This document shows, piece after piece, positions 18,561-30,010 of a stretch of DNA of 64,000 nt. The stretch spans positions 9,204,363 to 9,268,362 of the forward strand of contig CM119271.1 in assembly GCA_051294375.1 (NCBI GenBank), read 5' to 3'. The stretch's first letter is position 1, and each line of letters opens with the position of its first letter. The position numbers were made by a program, and so were the translations under genes. Origin of the DNA: Paraspadella gotoi. Its lineage: Eukaryota; Chaetognatha. Below the pieces are notes generated by a model that saw nothing but the letters and a program-made list of their open reading frames with translations, did no database searches and had not been told where the DNA came from.

Positions 18561-19270
18561 TCTATTTTCCGAGCACTTTCTTTCGTTCAAACGGGGCAAA
18601 GAAGAGCCCATCTTCAAAGTTTTTTCAAGTCAAGCTCGGAATGAAACTTTTGCGACAAGACGCCTCAGTTTTAAACCTAAAAAAATCAAGTAATTTTTAT
18701 TATTAATGTGAATTTATATTTTTTCTCATTCGCTGAATGATTTATCTCCTTTATTTTGTTCAAGAAAGGTGGTCTTTGATAAAAATTAATAATTGCTTAC
18801 AAATAAAATGCAATGGAGGAGGTGAGTTTTTATGAATGGTATTAATAAAGCTAGTTTATTAAAATGCATTTGAACCTAAAACCTTTGAACATAGTAAGAA
18901 TAATTAGAGATTAATACTTAATACTTAATAATAGCTTCCTATTGCTAGTATTACCGCAGAACAACTGCATACAGTTACATATTATGACAAGAGATGTCAG
19001 CACATGACCTTTTAAAACAAAATTCGATGTTCGAAAAAAACAAAAGACATCGACGCTTCCACGAGACAGCTGGCATCCACTTTGAGAATCATCAATCAAC
19101 TTTCCGTATTGACGTCGTAAACCATTTATTTCATAAACAGACTCTGGAAATGACTGGATTTTTCAATGTCGTTTGATTCGTTTACTAACTCAGCAGGTGG
19201 TCCTATTATTGAGTTGCCATTAAGGCTAACGGCTTTAAAGTTACAGCCAACTTGCATCTGACTAAATAGT
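18560..19270. other. Intergenic, nothing recognised
   Basis: AT-rich DNA without a credible coding segment or clear repeat. Confidence 0.4.
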
Positions 19271-19274
19271 AGTA

Positions 19275-19745
19275 CTATGTTCGTGAGTCGTCCTGACCCA
19301 GGTTATTAGTTGTATGTGTCAAAAAATGTAGGTGAAAAAATTGGCTCGGATCTGAGCAACAGTCACCAAAGTTCCAAACACCAGTGCAACAGTCTGCCGT
19401 CCATGGAGTATTAAATGGATAAGGTGTGGCGGAAGCAAAGAGATGGGCAATTCTGAATGTCATGGCGGCGAATGCGACGGGGACGATGGACGAGCGAATG
19501 AAAGCGACAAAGGTGGAGATTAAAACGATGACGACGCCCAAGACGACGACAGATAAAAAACGAGGGATTTCGTCTTCCACGTCCGACAGCCCGTTTTTTT
19601 TTTCTCCCTTTTCTCTTCCGGTCCTTTTCGCGCCGCTCCACCCGGCGCGGCGGCGCCGCCATCCAAAGAGCCCTGGCGCCACCGTGGCGCCGAGGCGCTC
19701 GACAGACGTCGTCGTTCTTCTCCCCGCGGCGCCATTTGTTTTCAT
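19275..19745 (-). CDS. Possible small membrane protein, unrecognised
   Basis: An open frame of 156 codons from ATG at 19745. It has a basic N-part (residues 1-55) and an acidic turn (SDVEDEIP). Two hydrophobic segments follow at about residues 63-84 (LSVVVLGVVIVLISTFVAFI) and 89-106 (IVPVAFAAMTFRIAHLF). A Cys/aromatic-rich tail (DCCTGVWNFGDCC) ends the frame. It begins about 60 nt after a TATA box on the same strand with an octamer behind it, which supports transcription. Against it: no family match is recognised, an upstream ATG at about 19775 opens another, Arg-rich frame, and an intron could end the frame earlier. Confidence 0.35.
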   Translation of the reverse strand: MKTNGAAGRRTTTSVERLGATVAPGLFGWRRRRAGWSGAKRTGREKGEKKNGLSDVEDEIPRFLSVVVLGVVIVLISTFVAFIRSSIVPVAFAAMTFRIAHLFASATPYPFNTPWTADCCTGVWNFGDCCSDPSQFFHLHFLTHTTNNLGQDDSRT

Positions 19746-19801
19746 TCAACAAAAGTTTTGTAGCCATCCCCGCGCGGCGGCTCTGGCGACCACACTCGTT
19801 T

Positions 19802-19831
19802 TTTATAAACCCGCGCTCCAATCTCATTTGC
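19802..19831 (-). promoter_or_regulatory. Octamer plus TATA promoter
   Basis: Reading the minus strand: octamer ATGCAAAT, then GAGATTGG, a GC-rich stretch, then TATAAA at 19807-19802. The octamer lies about 17 bp upstream of the TATA box. A start site is expected near 19775-19780. POU-domain proteins bind such octamers; the target gene would be the membrane-protein frame at 19275-19745. Confidence 0.5.
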
Positions 19832-20154
19832 ATGTAGCGGCGATTAAAATCCGATTTAGACGTGGAGTGGGAGGAGTACGATGTGGATGAGGGGGAGGGG
19901 GAGGATGACGTAGAGGATGAGGGATGACGACGAAGAGGAGGAGAAAGTGAAAAGTAAAGGAGGAAGGGAAGGAGGAGGGAGAAAGGTGGTTGGGAGGAGA
20001 TTATGAGGAGGAAGAGGAGGAAGAAGAAGAGGAGGAACAGGATGAATAAAAGGAAGAAAGGGTCGTTAAAAAAAGAAAAAAAAACCCTTTCCGACGACAT
20101 CCGTCACGTGGAATGACGTTTGGTTCTTAACGCGAGCGCAACAAGTGATTTCGC

Positions 20155-20177
20155 GTCTCTCTCTCTCTCTCTCTCTA

Positions 20178-20240
<63 letters not shown>

Positions 20241-20242
20241 AC
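20155..20242. repeat. (CT)n microsatellite
   Basis: A CT dinucleotide run with occasional interruptions, directly downstream (+) of a short segment with CACGTG and TGACGT motifs (20105-20118). Confidence 0.9.
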
Positions 20243-20249
20243 ACGTCCG

Positions 20250-21350
20250 CCAGACTCGCCCTTTACGAGATTTTCGAGTTCGGTTTTTATATTTTTCGCT
20301 CTCCTTAAAAAAACAAAAACCCCGTTGACTACGAAAAGTCAGTTTTATTATTTTAAGCGAGAGAGAGCGACAGAGAGAGAGAGAGAGAGTATGAAAATGG
20401 GAGGAAAATGGGCGAGGATTACGACGAAGGCCGGCGATAATGGACGCGTTACGGCCGCGCGCTCGATTTAGTTCACGGTCAGGGTTTTTTTATTCCTTTT
20501 ATTATTTTTTATATATTTTTCGGTGAAAGGAGGAGGAGGAGAGGAGGAGGAGAGAGGAAGGTTTATCCGGCGATGGAACGAGAAATATCCATTCGACGCT
20601 CGATTTTTCCGGCGTCGTATTTCGGCTGTGAAAAGGTGGGGGGGGGAAGGAGGGGCGTTTCAGAATGAAAACAAAATTGGCAACTCACGTCGGGTCCTTC
20701 GGTGGCGAGAAAATTTGATCGGCTTTTTATGATCTTTTGATTCGGTTATGAATGTTGATTGTAGTCGTTTTGTAGTTTTTTGTGGGAGAGGGGGAGACTA
20801 AATCGTTGTGAAATTGGTACAACCAATGTAGAAATTATTCAGTAATTTAATAAATTTCCTATATCGCCCCTGACTATGGTTTTTGTACTTTGGAATTTGT
20901 AGTAGCGTCGTGCTCACGAAATCGTTTTCTATGTTGAATTTTTGAGATGCAGTAAAGATGCTTCTACTTTCATTTGGGTTTTCGTAGATGAATTAATCAT
21001 TCATTTTTTTTAAAGTTTAATTTTAAATATTCACAATTAAATTAATCATTCTTTTTAACTCGTTGTGCGTCGAAATTTAAAGCAAACTCTTCCTGCAATT
21101 TTAATTAATCATTGAAATCATTTATTTTTCTAAACATTTTTTTTTTAAGTTTCAACGTTTTTCGTCGTAAACGTTTTTTCGTCCTCACCGTTCTTCGTCG
21201 TGACCCGTTTCTCATTTTCGCCTTCGCAAATTTCTTTTTTTTTATTTTCTCTTTTTCGGGCGACTTTTTTTTCAAAGTCTTAAACTCCGAAAGTCCGAAA
21301 AGAAATCAGATGTGATGGATGGAACGAGAAATTTAATGGACGGAGACCTC
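20250..21350. other. Intergenic, nothing recognised
   Basis: Mixed purine-rich and AT-rich DNA. No splice-supported coding segment. Confidence 0.4.
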
Positions 21351-21357
21351 GGGGGGA

Positions 21358-21421
21358 GGAGAGAGAGAGAGAGAGAGAGAGAAGAGAGAGAAGAGAGAGA
21401 GAGGAGAGAGAGAGAGAGAGA

Positions 21422-21457
<36 letters not shown>
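21358..21457. repeat. (GA)n microsatellite
   Basis: A GA run of about 100 bp with single-base interruptions. Confidence 0.95.
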
Positions 21458-21460
<3 letters not shown>

Positions 21461-21689
21461 TCTTAGGTTAACGAACTTTTAAGGCTTTTCGCACTTTAGT
21501 TGAAGAGCGGGAAGAGGGTGAGTAGAATCGGGAGGGTTGAGGGTAAGTAAGAAATGAGTGAAAAGGTGAGTTTTCGGTTAAAAATATCGGAGGAACGAAC
21601 GAAATTGTTTACTGCCAGTCTGCCTGCCTCTTTTCGTTCCAAATATCCTATACGGTTCTGCCGATAATTTAATTTAATTCATGTAGTTT

Positions 21690-22150
21690 ATGTGGATCAA
21701 GTATTACGCCGTCCAAAAAGGCGCTATAAGGGGACAGTTTCAACTGCGCCCTCTTTCTGTTCACGAAAACTGCAAGGAAATGGCCCGCGTAATATCTCAT
21801 GTGGATAAAGCGCTGAAGACTACTATCCGTAACTTCCATGGCCCCTCAGCATCCATGGAGCGGGTCCTGGGCTTGGAACCAGGCTTGAGGGTTTTCCAGG
21901 CCCTCGAGGCGGTGAACGGGCGTCCGCACGCTTTCCGCAGGGTAGGTACCGGGTGGGATTCAACCGATACCTAGTGATCATGAGCCACCGGGTCACAACT
22001 GAAGGTGCCGTGCTTACAGCCGGGGTGAACTTTAGGCAATTCCCGACGACATATATAAATCTCTCTATTTTCAAAAACAAGGAACCAGGAATGGTAACAA
22101 ATCAGACGGCCAGGCCGACATGCCTGACTTCCCAGTCGCCTGGCGCCTGA
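21690..22150. other. Unique-looking moderate-GC segment with a tRNA-like B box
   Basis: A 94-codon open frame on + (21690-21974; MWIKYYAVQKGAIRG...) has no recognised similarity. On the minus strand at about 21970-21945 the sequence GGTTGAATCCC resembles a tRNA B box. This may be a degenerate SINE or a decayed gene fragment; neither is proven. Confidence 0.3.
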
Positions 22151-22269
22151 CGTCTCCTTTCATTCCGAAAAAACAAATCTAAGTAGAAAATCTTCGCCAT
22201 ATCTTTTTTTTTCTCTTCTCCATCTGGACGAGGGAGACCCGCAGGTTCTTTTTTTTTACTTCCGGTCAC

Positions 22270-22535
22270 GTGATCTCGTTTACGTCGGGAGGCGACGACG
22301 ATGACAAAGACGACGACGAAAAAGACGAGGATGAAGACGATAGCGACGACTAAGTAGAAAACGTAGACGACGATAACGACGACTATGTAGACAAAGAAGA
22401 AGACGATAACGACGACGAACGACGACGAGGACGACAACGACGAACGACGACAATGATGAAAGATGACAACGATGACGATATCAACTAAGGTCGAAGACGA
22501 CGATAACGATGACGATAACGACGACGACGAACGAC
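22270..22535. repeat. ACG-rich degenerate trinucleotide tract
   Basis: About 260 bp of imperfect GAC/GAT/AAC repeats. The open frames across it are low-complexity and not credited. Confidence 0.85.
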
Positions 22536-22994
22536 ATAACAAAGTCTTTGTTTTCCTCTTTTTACGACCATCGAATCTTTAATCAAATTCCTTTCTATTT
22601 TCTCTCTTTTTTTTTCCTTTTCCTTCCCGATCGAATCTCCCGCATCCCGTCCTCCATCAGATTCCTTCATTCTCCATCATCGACACCCTCTCTATCTCGC
22701 TATCTTTCTCCATCCACTTTTTTTCTTTCTACATTCGCCATTTCTACCTCTGACTTTCTCATTATTTCCTCTTATCACTTTCCCAAATCTTACTTCCCCC
22801 TTCCTCTCGGCTCCGACCTCCCGCGAGATTTCCAGAAATTATTTGAAATTCCATCTCCTTTGCATGCATGGTGTGTTTCCTCCTCCTCTTCCTCCTCCTC
22901 CTCCGTTCTCCTCCCCCTCTCTCTCCGTATTCTTCTCTCCCCCCCGTCGTGCTAATGTCTGGTTGATGCCTTCGTAAACTTGCGAAAAAAAGAG

Positions 22995-22995
<1 letters not shown>

Positions 22996-23067
<72 letters not shown>
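22996..23067. repeat. (CT)n microsatellite
   Basis: A CT run with few interruptions. Confidence 0.95.
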
Positions 23068-23289
23068 GTTTTTCGCGGCGTCAGCGCCGACGGTTGCGTC
23101 GTGTCATCATCGCCGTTATCTTTCGTCATCTCTGTCATCTTTGTCAGTAAAAGTCACGCATTTTTGTTTGATCACAAACGAAAAAAGAAAATCAGTCGTG
23201 ATTGGAGTCGTTGTTGTCGACCAGATAATCGAGGCTTCCTCCAACTGTTGCACAAGATTCACGCGGTGATTGTGAGACATTTAAAGTGT

Positions 23290-23501
23290 CACTGCGGTCA
23301 TCGCCCTCGTCCCAGAGGTCGTCGTCCTTGTCGTCGTCGTCGTCGTCGTTGTAGTCGTAGCTTTCGTTGTCATGGTAACCGACATCGTCACAGCTATTGT
23401 CGTCGTTTTCGTCGTCGTCGCCGTCTTCGTTGTTGTCGTCATCGTCGTCATGTTATCCAAGAAAGTGCCTCGTATTTTTCGTCCCCGCCTTCTTGTCATC
23501 G

Positions 23502-23542
<41 letters not shown>

Positions 23543-23559
23543 TCCGTCTTACGTCTTTC
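23290..23559. repeat. (CGT)n degenerate trinucleotide tract running into a gap
   Basis: GTC/CGT repeats become nearly pure at 23495-23540 and are cut by an N gap (23560-23767). Confidence 0.85.
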
Positions 23560-23767
23560 NNNNNNNNNNNNNNNNNNNNNNNNNNNNNNNNNNNNNNNNN
23601 NNNNNNNNNNNNNNNNNNNNNNNNNNNNNNNNNNNNNNNNNNNNNNNNNNNNNNNNNNNNNNNNNNNNNNNNNNNNNNNNNNNNNNNNNNNNNNNNNNNN
23701 NNNNNNNNNNNNNNNNNNNNNNNNNNNNNNNNNNNNNNNNNNNNNNNNNNNNNNNNNNNNNNNNNNN
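23560..23767. other. Assembly gap (208 N)
   Basis: A run of N between a trinucleotide microsatellite and a T homopolymer. Other gaps, also mostly beside simple repeats, are 28921-28945, 30107-30131, 30306-30651, 32055-32214, 32360-32369, 32601-32630, 32797-33011, 33478-33666, 35431-35455, 37601-37814, 40831-40877, 47691-47715 and 49557-49581. Five are exactly 25 N, which suggests a default size. Confidence 1.
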
Positions 23768-24509
23768 TTTTTTTTTCTAGGCATTTCTGAGAAATGCGTT
23801 CGAAATCGGGAGAAGAAAAAACCTGTTGATAAAATTTTATGGGACGAACGTGAGGAGGAGGAGGAGGAGGAGGAGGTAACAGCAAGGGGGAAGATAAGAG
23901 GAAGTGAAGGGTAGGAGATAGAAAAGAAGAGGAGAGGAAGAAAGGGACAGCAAGAAGAGGGATGAAGGAGAAAAGAGATAGAAAAGAGAAGCAAAGGGAG
24001 AAAAACAAGAACGAAAATTCAACGCGGTGTTGCTCCGCAGAGACTTTCTTCGCCGTTCTTTTATTTTTTATAGTTTTTTTTTGAGATTTCCTGAAGGTGG
24101 GGCTAGCAGTCGCTAATATGAATGTAAGTGAGAAGAAGCATACAGACGCGACCGACGAGAGGACCGAAAAGTGTCTCATAGAGTTGCTCCTTGAGTGGGA
24201 GGAGGATTAGAGAGAGAAAGGAAGGGAGGAAGAAGGCGTGTTTGAGGCGTGATCACTGAGCGCTAAGCAGGTGTGGACGAAGAATGTTATAAAAATGAGA
24301 GTTATTAGCAATTCATCAATAGCTATTTATTTATAGTAAGTTGGTCGATTGAATCTATACAGATATAAGGATTAAGTATAAAGGCGGAGAAAAACGGAGA
24401 GATAAAAAAGCGAACTAAGAAGAAACCTTAAGTAATAAAAGGAAAGAAATAAGTAAATTTTTATTTTTTTTTGTCTTTCTTGTTTCCTTCTCTTCCCCCA
24501 TATCCATAT

Positions 24510-26420
24510 ATAATGCAAATTTCAATCCTGTGCAAATTTATTCTGTTGCAAATTCATCTGGTTTCAAATATTCTGTGCAAAATTCCTTCTGTGCAATTCA
24601 CCTCCTGTGCAAATTCATTCAGCTTGCAAAAGGTTATTCCTTTTCCAAAATCGTTTCTGTTGCGCAAATGTATCTACTGTACAAATGTAATTCATATTTG
24701 TTCTTGAACAAACTGTGTTCCTGTGGCAAATGCATTCCAGTGCAAATTTTTTCGCTGGTGGCAAATTGCTATTCCTGAGCAAATAGTTTCCTGTTGCAAT
24801 GTAATTTTGGTACAAATGCATTCTGTGCAAAATGTATTCTGTGCATGTGTTTCCTGTCATAAGTGCTCCTGCTGCAAAAACATTTTCTTAGTGAACAATT
24901 GCATTCCTGTACAAATTATTCCTGAGCAAAATTCATTCTGTACAGAAATTTATCCTATCTAATCTCATTACCTAATGGCAAAATTTATCCTGTGCAAATT
25001 CAATTCCTGGTGCAAAATTTATTCCTGTTGCAAATTATTTCTGTAGAGTTCAAAATTCATTCCCTGTGCAAATCTTAATCCTGTGCAAATTCAATCCTGT
25101 GCAAATTCTTCTCATTACAAATGGTATTCCTCGGTAACCAATTAATTCTGTCCAAATTATCTTCTTTCAAAAATCGTATTCCTGTGCAAATTACTTACTG
25201 GGTAAAAAATTCATTCCTGTGCTAAGTTCATTCTGAGTCAAGAATCGATTTGGGCACAAGGAATGCATTTTTCCATCGGAATGAACTTATGCACTGGTAA
25301 ATGAATTTGCACAGGAACTGAACCTTGTACAAGACATGAATGTTGCACCAGCGAATAAATTTTGCACAGGAATACTTTTGAAAGGAACAAATTTATCAAA
25401 GGTTGAAATTTGACAGGAAAAATTTGCAACAGGATCAATTTGCAACAGGAATACATTTGCTAAAGGAAGAATTTGCACTAGGCAATGAATTTGAACGGAA
25501 CGAATTTTGCACTGGAATGAATTAGGCAAGAATAAATTTGCACAGGAACTGAATTTGCACAGGAATTAGTTGATCAAGAATACATTTGGTAAGAATAATA
25601 ATTTGTAGCAGAATTACATTTTGCACGAGAATACATTTGTAACAGAAATACTGTTTGCAAAGGATTGATTGCACAGATAATGCCATTTGCAAGAAAATGT
25701 TTTATACAGGCATAAATTTGAACAAGAATGCACTTCTGCCACAGGAATACTTTGCTCTGGAACTTTTATGCAAGGGATAACTTTACAACAGAATGAATCT
25801 GCACAGGATCTGAATTTGCCCAAAGGAAAATGAATTTGCAAACAAGAATGTATTTGCAGCACGGCAATAAATTTTCACAGGATTGAATTTGCACAGGAAT
25901 GAATTTTGTAGAGGAATGAATTTGCACAGGAATGAATTTGCATAGGAATGATTTGCACACAGCGAATAAATTTGCACAGGATAACCATTGCACAGGAATG
26001 AATTTGCATAGGAATGAATTGTTGCACAGGACATTAAATTTGCACAGGAATAGCATTTGCAACAAAATTTATTCCTGTGCAAATGTCATTCCTGTTAAAA
26101 TTTATTACTGTGCAAATTTTATTTCTCTGCAAATTCATTCCCTGTGCAAATTCAATCCTGTGCAAATTTAATTCCTGTGCAAATTCAATCTGAGTTAAAA
26201 TTCCAATTCTCTGTGGCAAATTCATTCTTGTGCAAATTCAATCCTGTGCAAATCATTTCCTGTCGCAAATTCAATCCTGTGAAAATTTATTCCTGTGGGC
26301 AACATTCATTCCCCGTGAAAAATACCATCCTGTGCAAATCTTAATTCGCTATGCAAATTCTTCCCGTGTGCAAATTCATTCCCTGTGCAAAAAAATTCTT
26401 CCTTTCAAATGTAATTACTG
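24510..26420. repeat. Degenerate 16-bp satellite with strand switches
   Basis: The unit is about CTGTGCAAATTCATTC, repeated over 100 times with many indels. From about 24510 to 25245 it reads in this orientation. From about 25290 to 26060 it reads as the reverse complement (GAATGAATTTGCACAG). From about 26065 to 26400 it is forward again. All open frames here are periodic Cys/Ser/Asn shadows of the repeat. Confidence 0.9.
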
Positions 26421-26449
26421 GCGCACCCAATCTTTTATAAGCTAAGTAT

Positions 26450-26720
26450 AGGTTAATTTTTGTAGTTGAAAATTAAGTAGGAGGTTAGGGTTAAGTGTGA
26501 GGTTAGGACATAATCGGTGAATCAAAGGTTACAATTTATGTAAGGCTTTAGGGTTAAAGGTTTTAGGAACTCAGGGTTTAAGGTTAGGGTCAGAAATTAA
26601 ACCTTTAGGGATAAAGCTTAGGGTTAAGGTCCAGAATTAGTAAGGTGATTTGAGATTAGGTTTAGGGATTAAGGGTTATGGATTAAGTAAGTTTAAAATA
26701 TGGTTAAGGTTCATATTATG
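26450..26720 (+). repeat. Degenerate TTAGGG-like tract
   Basis: Many imperfect variants of GGTTAG, TTAGGG and GGGTTAAGG follow the satellite directly. Canonical perfect arrays are absent. It may be an interstitial telomere-like repeat or a simple G/T-biased satellite. Confidence 0.5.
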
Positions 26721-26799
26721 AAAACAAATTGCCCGAATTTTTATATAAGCCTTAAAATTTAATGAAAAAACATTTAAATACTCTACATAATCACAGGTT

Positions 26800-28360
26800 A
26801 AAGTAGTCATTATGTTGGGTACCTTGGGTAACGAGCTCTCTTTGATTTCTGAAAAGTATTGGTTCTAACCCTGGTATCTTTTCTTTAATGTTTACAGGCT
26901 AAACGTTCGATTCCCCGCGGTAGTATTTTTTAAAATTTAAGAATATTATTAAGAAAGTAGGATTTCGCCATAGTTTATTAAACCTACTAAATTGATGTAC
27001 TTAAAATAAAGAGAAATTTAAAATAAAAAAAGAATAATATTTTCTTGATAGTCTTTTAAACCAACGCGTAATTCAAGTAAAAGGGTTATGGGTTATAAAT
27101 TTGAAATATGTTAAGGTCATAATAACGTTGTATTGTTGGTAAATTGGTAAAAGGCCCTTCCTTTGATATGAAGGTTGCTGTTCTAAATACCCTGTGCAAC
27201 GTTTTTATTTTTATAAATGGCCAAAAGGCTGGAACGTTCGAATTCCAATGGTAGTATTCTTTAAACCAATTCAAACAAAAACAATATATAAATACAAATA
27301 TTGATATTAATTGAAGAGTGAGGTGTTGGCCAATACATACTAAACATAATGAAATTGTATACCAGAAATAAAAATTTATCGAATAGTAATTAGATTCCTC
27401 TTTACGCTTTTTAATAAAATCTTCCTTCAAATTAATAAAACTTTAAAAAAACTAAAACAAAACCCAAATGGTATCATTTTATTAGTGTTTGTATTTGTTT
27501 TGATGCCTGAGTTTTTGTCTTTCAGAAATATATTGTCAAAAATAGGGCGCCAAAAAATATCTCTAAAACTATTAAAATTAAGTTTCTCTTCTACACAAAC
27601 TAAAACTTTCAATGGATTGCGATCAAATTGGTAACATTTTACTAGCCAAAAAAACGATCATTTGTTGGTACTTGGTAACAAGCTTCTTTTGAATTGAAAA
27701 CATGAAGGGAGCTGATTCAAACCCTGTGATTGTTCTCATTTTTTTCTTTTATGGCCAAAGCTTGACGTTCGAATTCCCGTAATAATATGTTTTAAAATTT
27801 AAGCAGAAAAAAAAATAATATATAAAATAAAAACTGATACATATTATTAAGAAGTAGGGGGCCAATAATCTACTTAACTAATCATTGTATACAGAAATAG
27901 AAATTATGTAGCATTATGATATCTCCTTTACACCTTTCTAATAAATCATCCATTCAAAATATAAAACTTAAAAAACTAATAATCCCCAATGGTATCACTT
28001 TATATAAGTGTTTGTATCACTTTTGATGTCTGACGTTTTTGGTCTTTCAGAATATATTGTCAAAATAAGGGCCGCCAAAAACTATTCTGCACACTATTAA
28101 ACATAGTTTCTTTTTTCATAAAACTCAAAACTCAAATGGAAATCATATTCATCAATATAAAATTTAAAAAAACTAACCAATCCCCAAATGATATCACGTT
28201 TTATATAGTGTTTTTTTATTCATTTCTGATGGCGCGCGCACGTTTTTGGTCTTTCAGAATATATTGTCAAAAAAATAAGGAGCGCCAAAATATTCTAAAA
28301 ACTATTAAAATAGGTTTCTCTCTCATACAAACTCAAAACTTTAAATGGATGGATCAATTG
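26800..28360. repeat. Tandem diverged copies of an interspersed repeat
   Basis: Blocks starting TTGGTAACNNGCTT..., with a B-box-like GGTTCTAACCC or GATTCAAACCC and then ACGTTCGAATTCC, begin near 26815, 27125 and 27660. A second block (CAAATGGTATCA..TTTTGGTCTTTCAGAATATATTGTCAAAA) recurs near 27465, 27985 and 28185. Copies differ by many small indels. The tRNA-like heads suggest SINE-derived units. Confidence 0.6.
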
Positions 28361-28637
28361 TACTTTTTTCTAACCAGTAAATATCGTCACTGCAGTACTT
28401 CCAAAATTTCGACATAGGAAGGTCTCGTCACACTCTGTCGGAGCAAGGTCCACAGAATGTCGGCAAATCACAAGTGACAATTCGCAAGCGTGGTCACCAA
28501 GTCGTCAGCATGCAGAAGGAAGCATTTGGTGTGACCGTCACGATGGAAGGAAGATATTGTGTGACATAGTCACTCACGGTCAGCACTCTTCAGCCAATCA
28601 GAGTCGGCGCATGCATATAGGCAGAAAATAATATTCA

Positions 28638-28750
28638 TTCCTTTCTTTCTTTCTTTCTTTCTTTCTTCTTCTTTCTCTTTCTTCTCTTTCTTATCTTCAT
28701 CCTTTCTTACTTATTCTTTTCTTTCTTTCTTCAGTCTTTCTTTCTTTCCT
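28638..28750. repeat. (TTTC)n microsatellite
   Basis: Imperfect TTTC tetranucleotide repeat grading into CT-rich DNA before the gap at 28921. Confidence 0.85.
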
Positions 28751-29689
28751 TTTCCGGTTAATTTTCTTCCTTCCTTTTCCCCTCAGTCTCTCCTCTCTCT
28801 CTCTCTCTCGGTCTCTCTCTTCTCATCGTCTTCCTCGCCCTTTCTCTCGTCTCTCCTCCATCCTCGTTCTCTCTCTCTCTTCTCCGATTTCAATCTCCCT
28901 CTTTCAAACTCTTTCGTTTTNNNNNNNNNNNNNNNNNNNNNNNNNTTTTTTTTCACTCTCTGATTCAACGTTTTTTCCCGACCTTTGATTTCGCCGAGAC
29001 TCACAGACCCAGTCACCCTGGTGGGAGAAAAGATGAATGGAAGGAAGGAGAGCAGGAAAAGAAGGAATGAAATGAAAAAAGAAAGAAAGAAATTACGAAA
29101 GAAAGAAAGAAGAAAGAAGAGAAAAAAGGGGAAAAAAATTTGCGACAAACATCGGTTTAAGTTTTAAAAAAAAAACCGTTGCTTGTAAACTTGTGATGAA
29201 CTTGTGAATAAAAGAGACCGCGAGAGAGTCTTGAAAATTCCTGCTTTGTCATTATCTTGTAAGAGTGATGGAGGTGATGACCTGTCAAAATGAATGAATG
29301 AATGGATAATTTTTACGTTGGTTTAAAAAAAGTTTAAAAAATAAAGTAAACAGAGAAAGAAAAAAATGTAACAAATTAAGAAACAAGGAACCAAGATTAC
29401 ATTTCCTGGAGCAAGAAACAAAACAGAAAAAAAAAATTTCTGGAGCAAGAAACAAAACAGAAAAAAAAAACATTTCCTGGACCAAGAAACAAAACAGAAA
29501 AAAAAACAGAAACCTGCAAGCAAGAGAGCTAAAAAAATTAGATGAAGAAAAAAAAAGAAAAAGAAAGAAGAAAATGAAAAAAGAAAAAAGTCAAAAAAGT
29601 CAAAAAGTAAAAGGAAAATATGGAATGAAAATTCCATTCCATCTCCTCGTCTCATCCTTCACCTTTCCACCGCCTCCCCCCCTCTCCAC

Positions 29690-30010
29690 CATCCTAGCGT
29701 CCGGAGTGACATCTGTCGCGAGGATCCAGCAGGATAAACCACTCGAATGACCGGCACCCTACCACTAAAACGCTAGCCACCCTCACTATGGGCTCTCCGC
29801 GCAAGCCACTACACCTTAATCTCCGCTTGATCCAAGCGCCCCAACTTCAACCCGCTCAGGAAATCCTCGTTGAAATTGTCTGGCAGCACAGTGTTGACAA
29901 AAATTATGGGAGTTTGGCCGTCGGGCCGCTAGTCGAGGCGGCGGGGCGGGCCGCTGTCGAGGCCGGCGGTCGGGCGGCGGTCGATGGGCGCCCTGAGGAC
30001 GGGGCCGGGA
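29690..30010. other. GC-rich segment with tRNA-like motif on the minus strand
   Basis: On the minus strand TAGCGTTTTAGTGGTAGG (about 29784-29767) resembles a tRNA A box; no good B box was found. On the plus strand there is an open frame from 29788 with repeated Glu-Ala-Ala-Gly-Arg-Ala units, coming from a GC-rich imperfect repeat. No family is recognised. Confidence 0.25.

Noticed and set aside
19411-20100. 229-codon minus-strand frame rich in Phe/Leu then Arg
   Set aside because: It runs through the promoter and purine tracts and overlaps the more plausible membrane-protein frame.
23101-23790. His/Arg/Ser-rich frames across the CGT tract and gap
   Set aside because: They are translations of trinucleotide repeats and N bases.
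24510-26420. CRISPR-like array
   Set aside because: Units are contiguous, without unique spacers, in a eukaryotic context; this is a satellite.
24471-26445. Several overlapping Cys-rich short frames that look like secreted peptides
   Set aside because: They are periodic translations of the 16-bp satellite; the cysteines come from TGTGCA in the unit.
29767-29784. Functional tRNA gene on the minus strand
   Set aside because: Only an A-box-like stretch is present; no cloverleaf or convincing B box.
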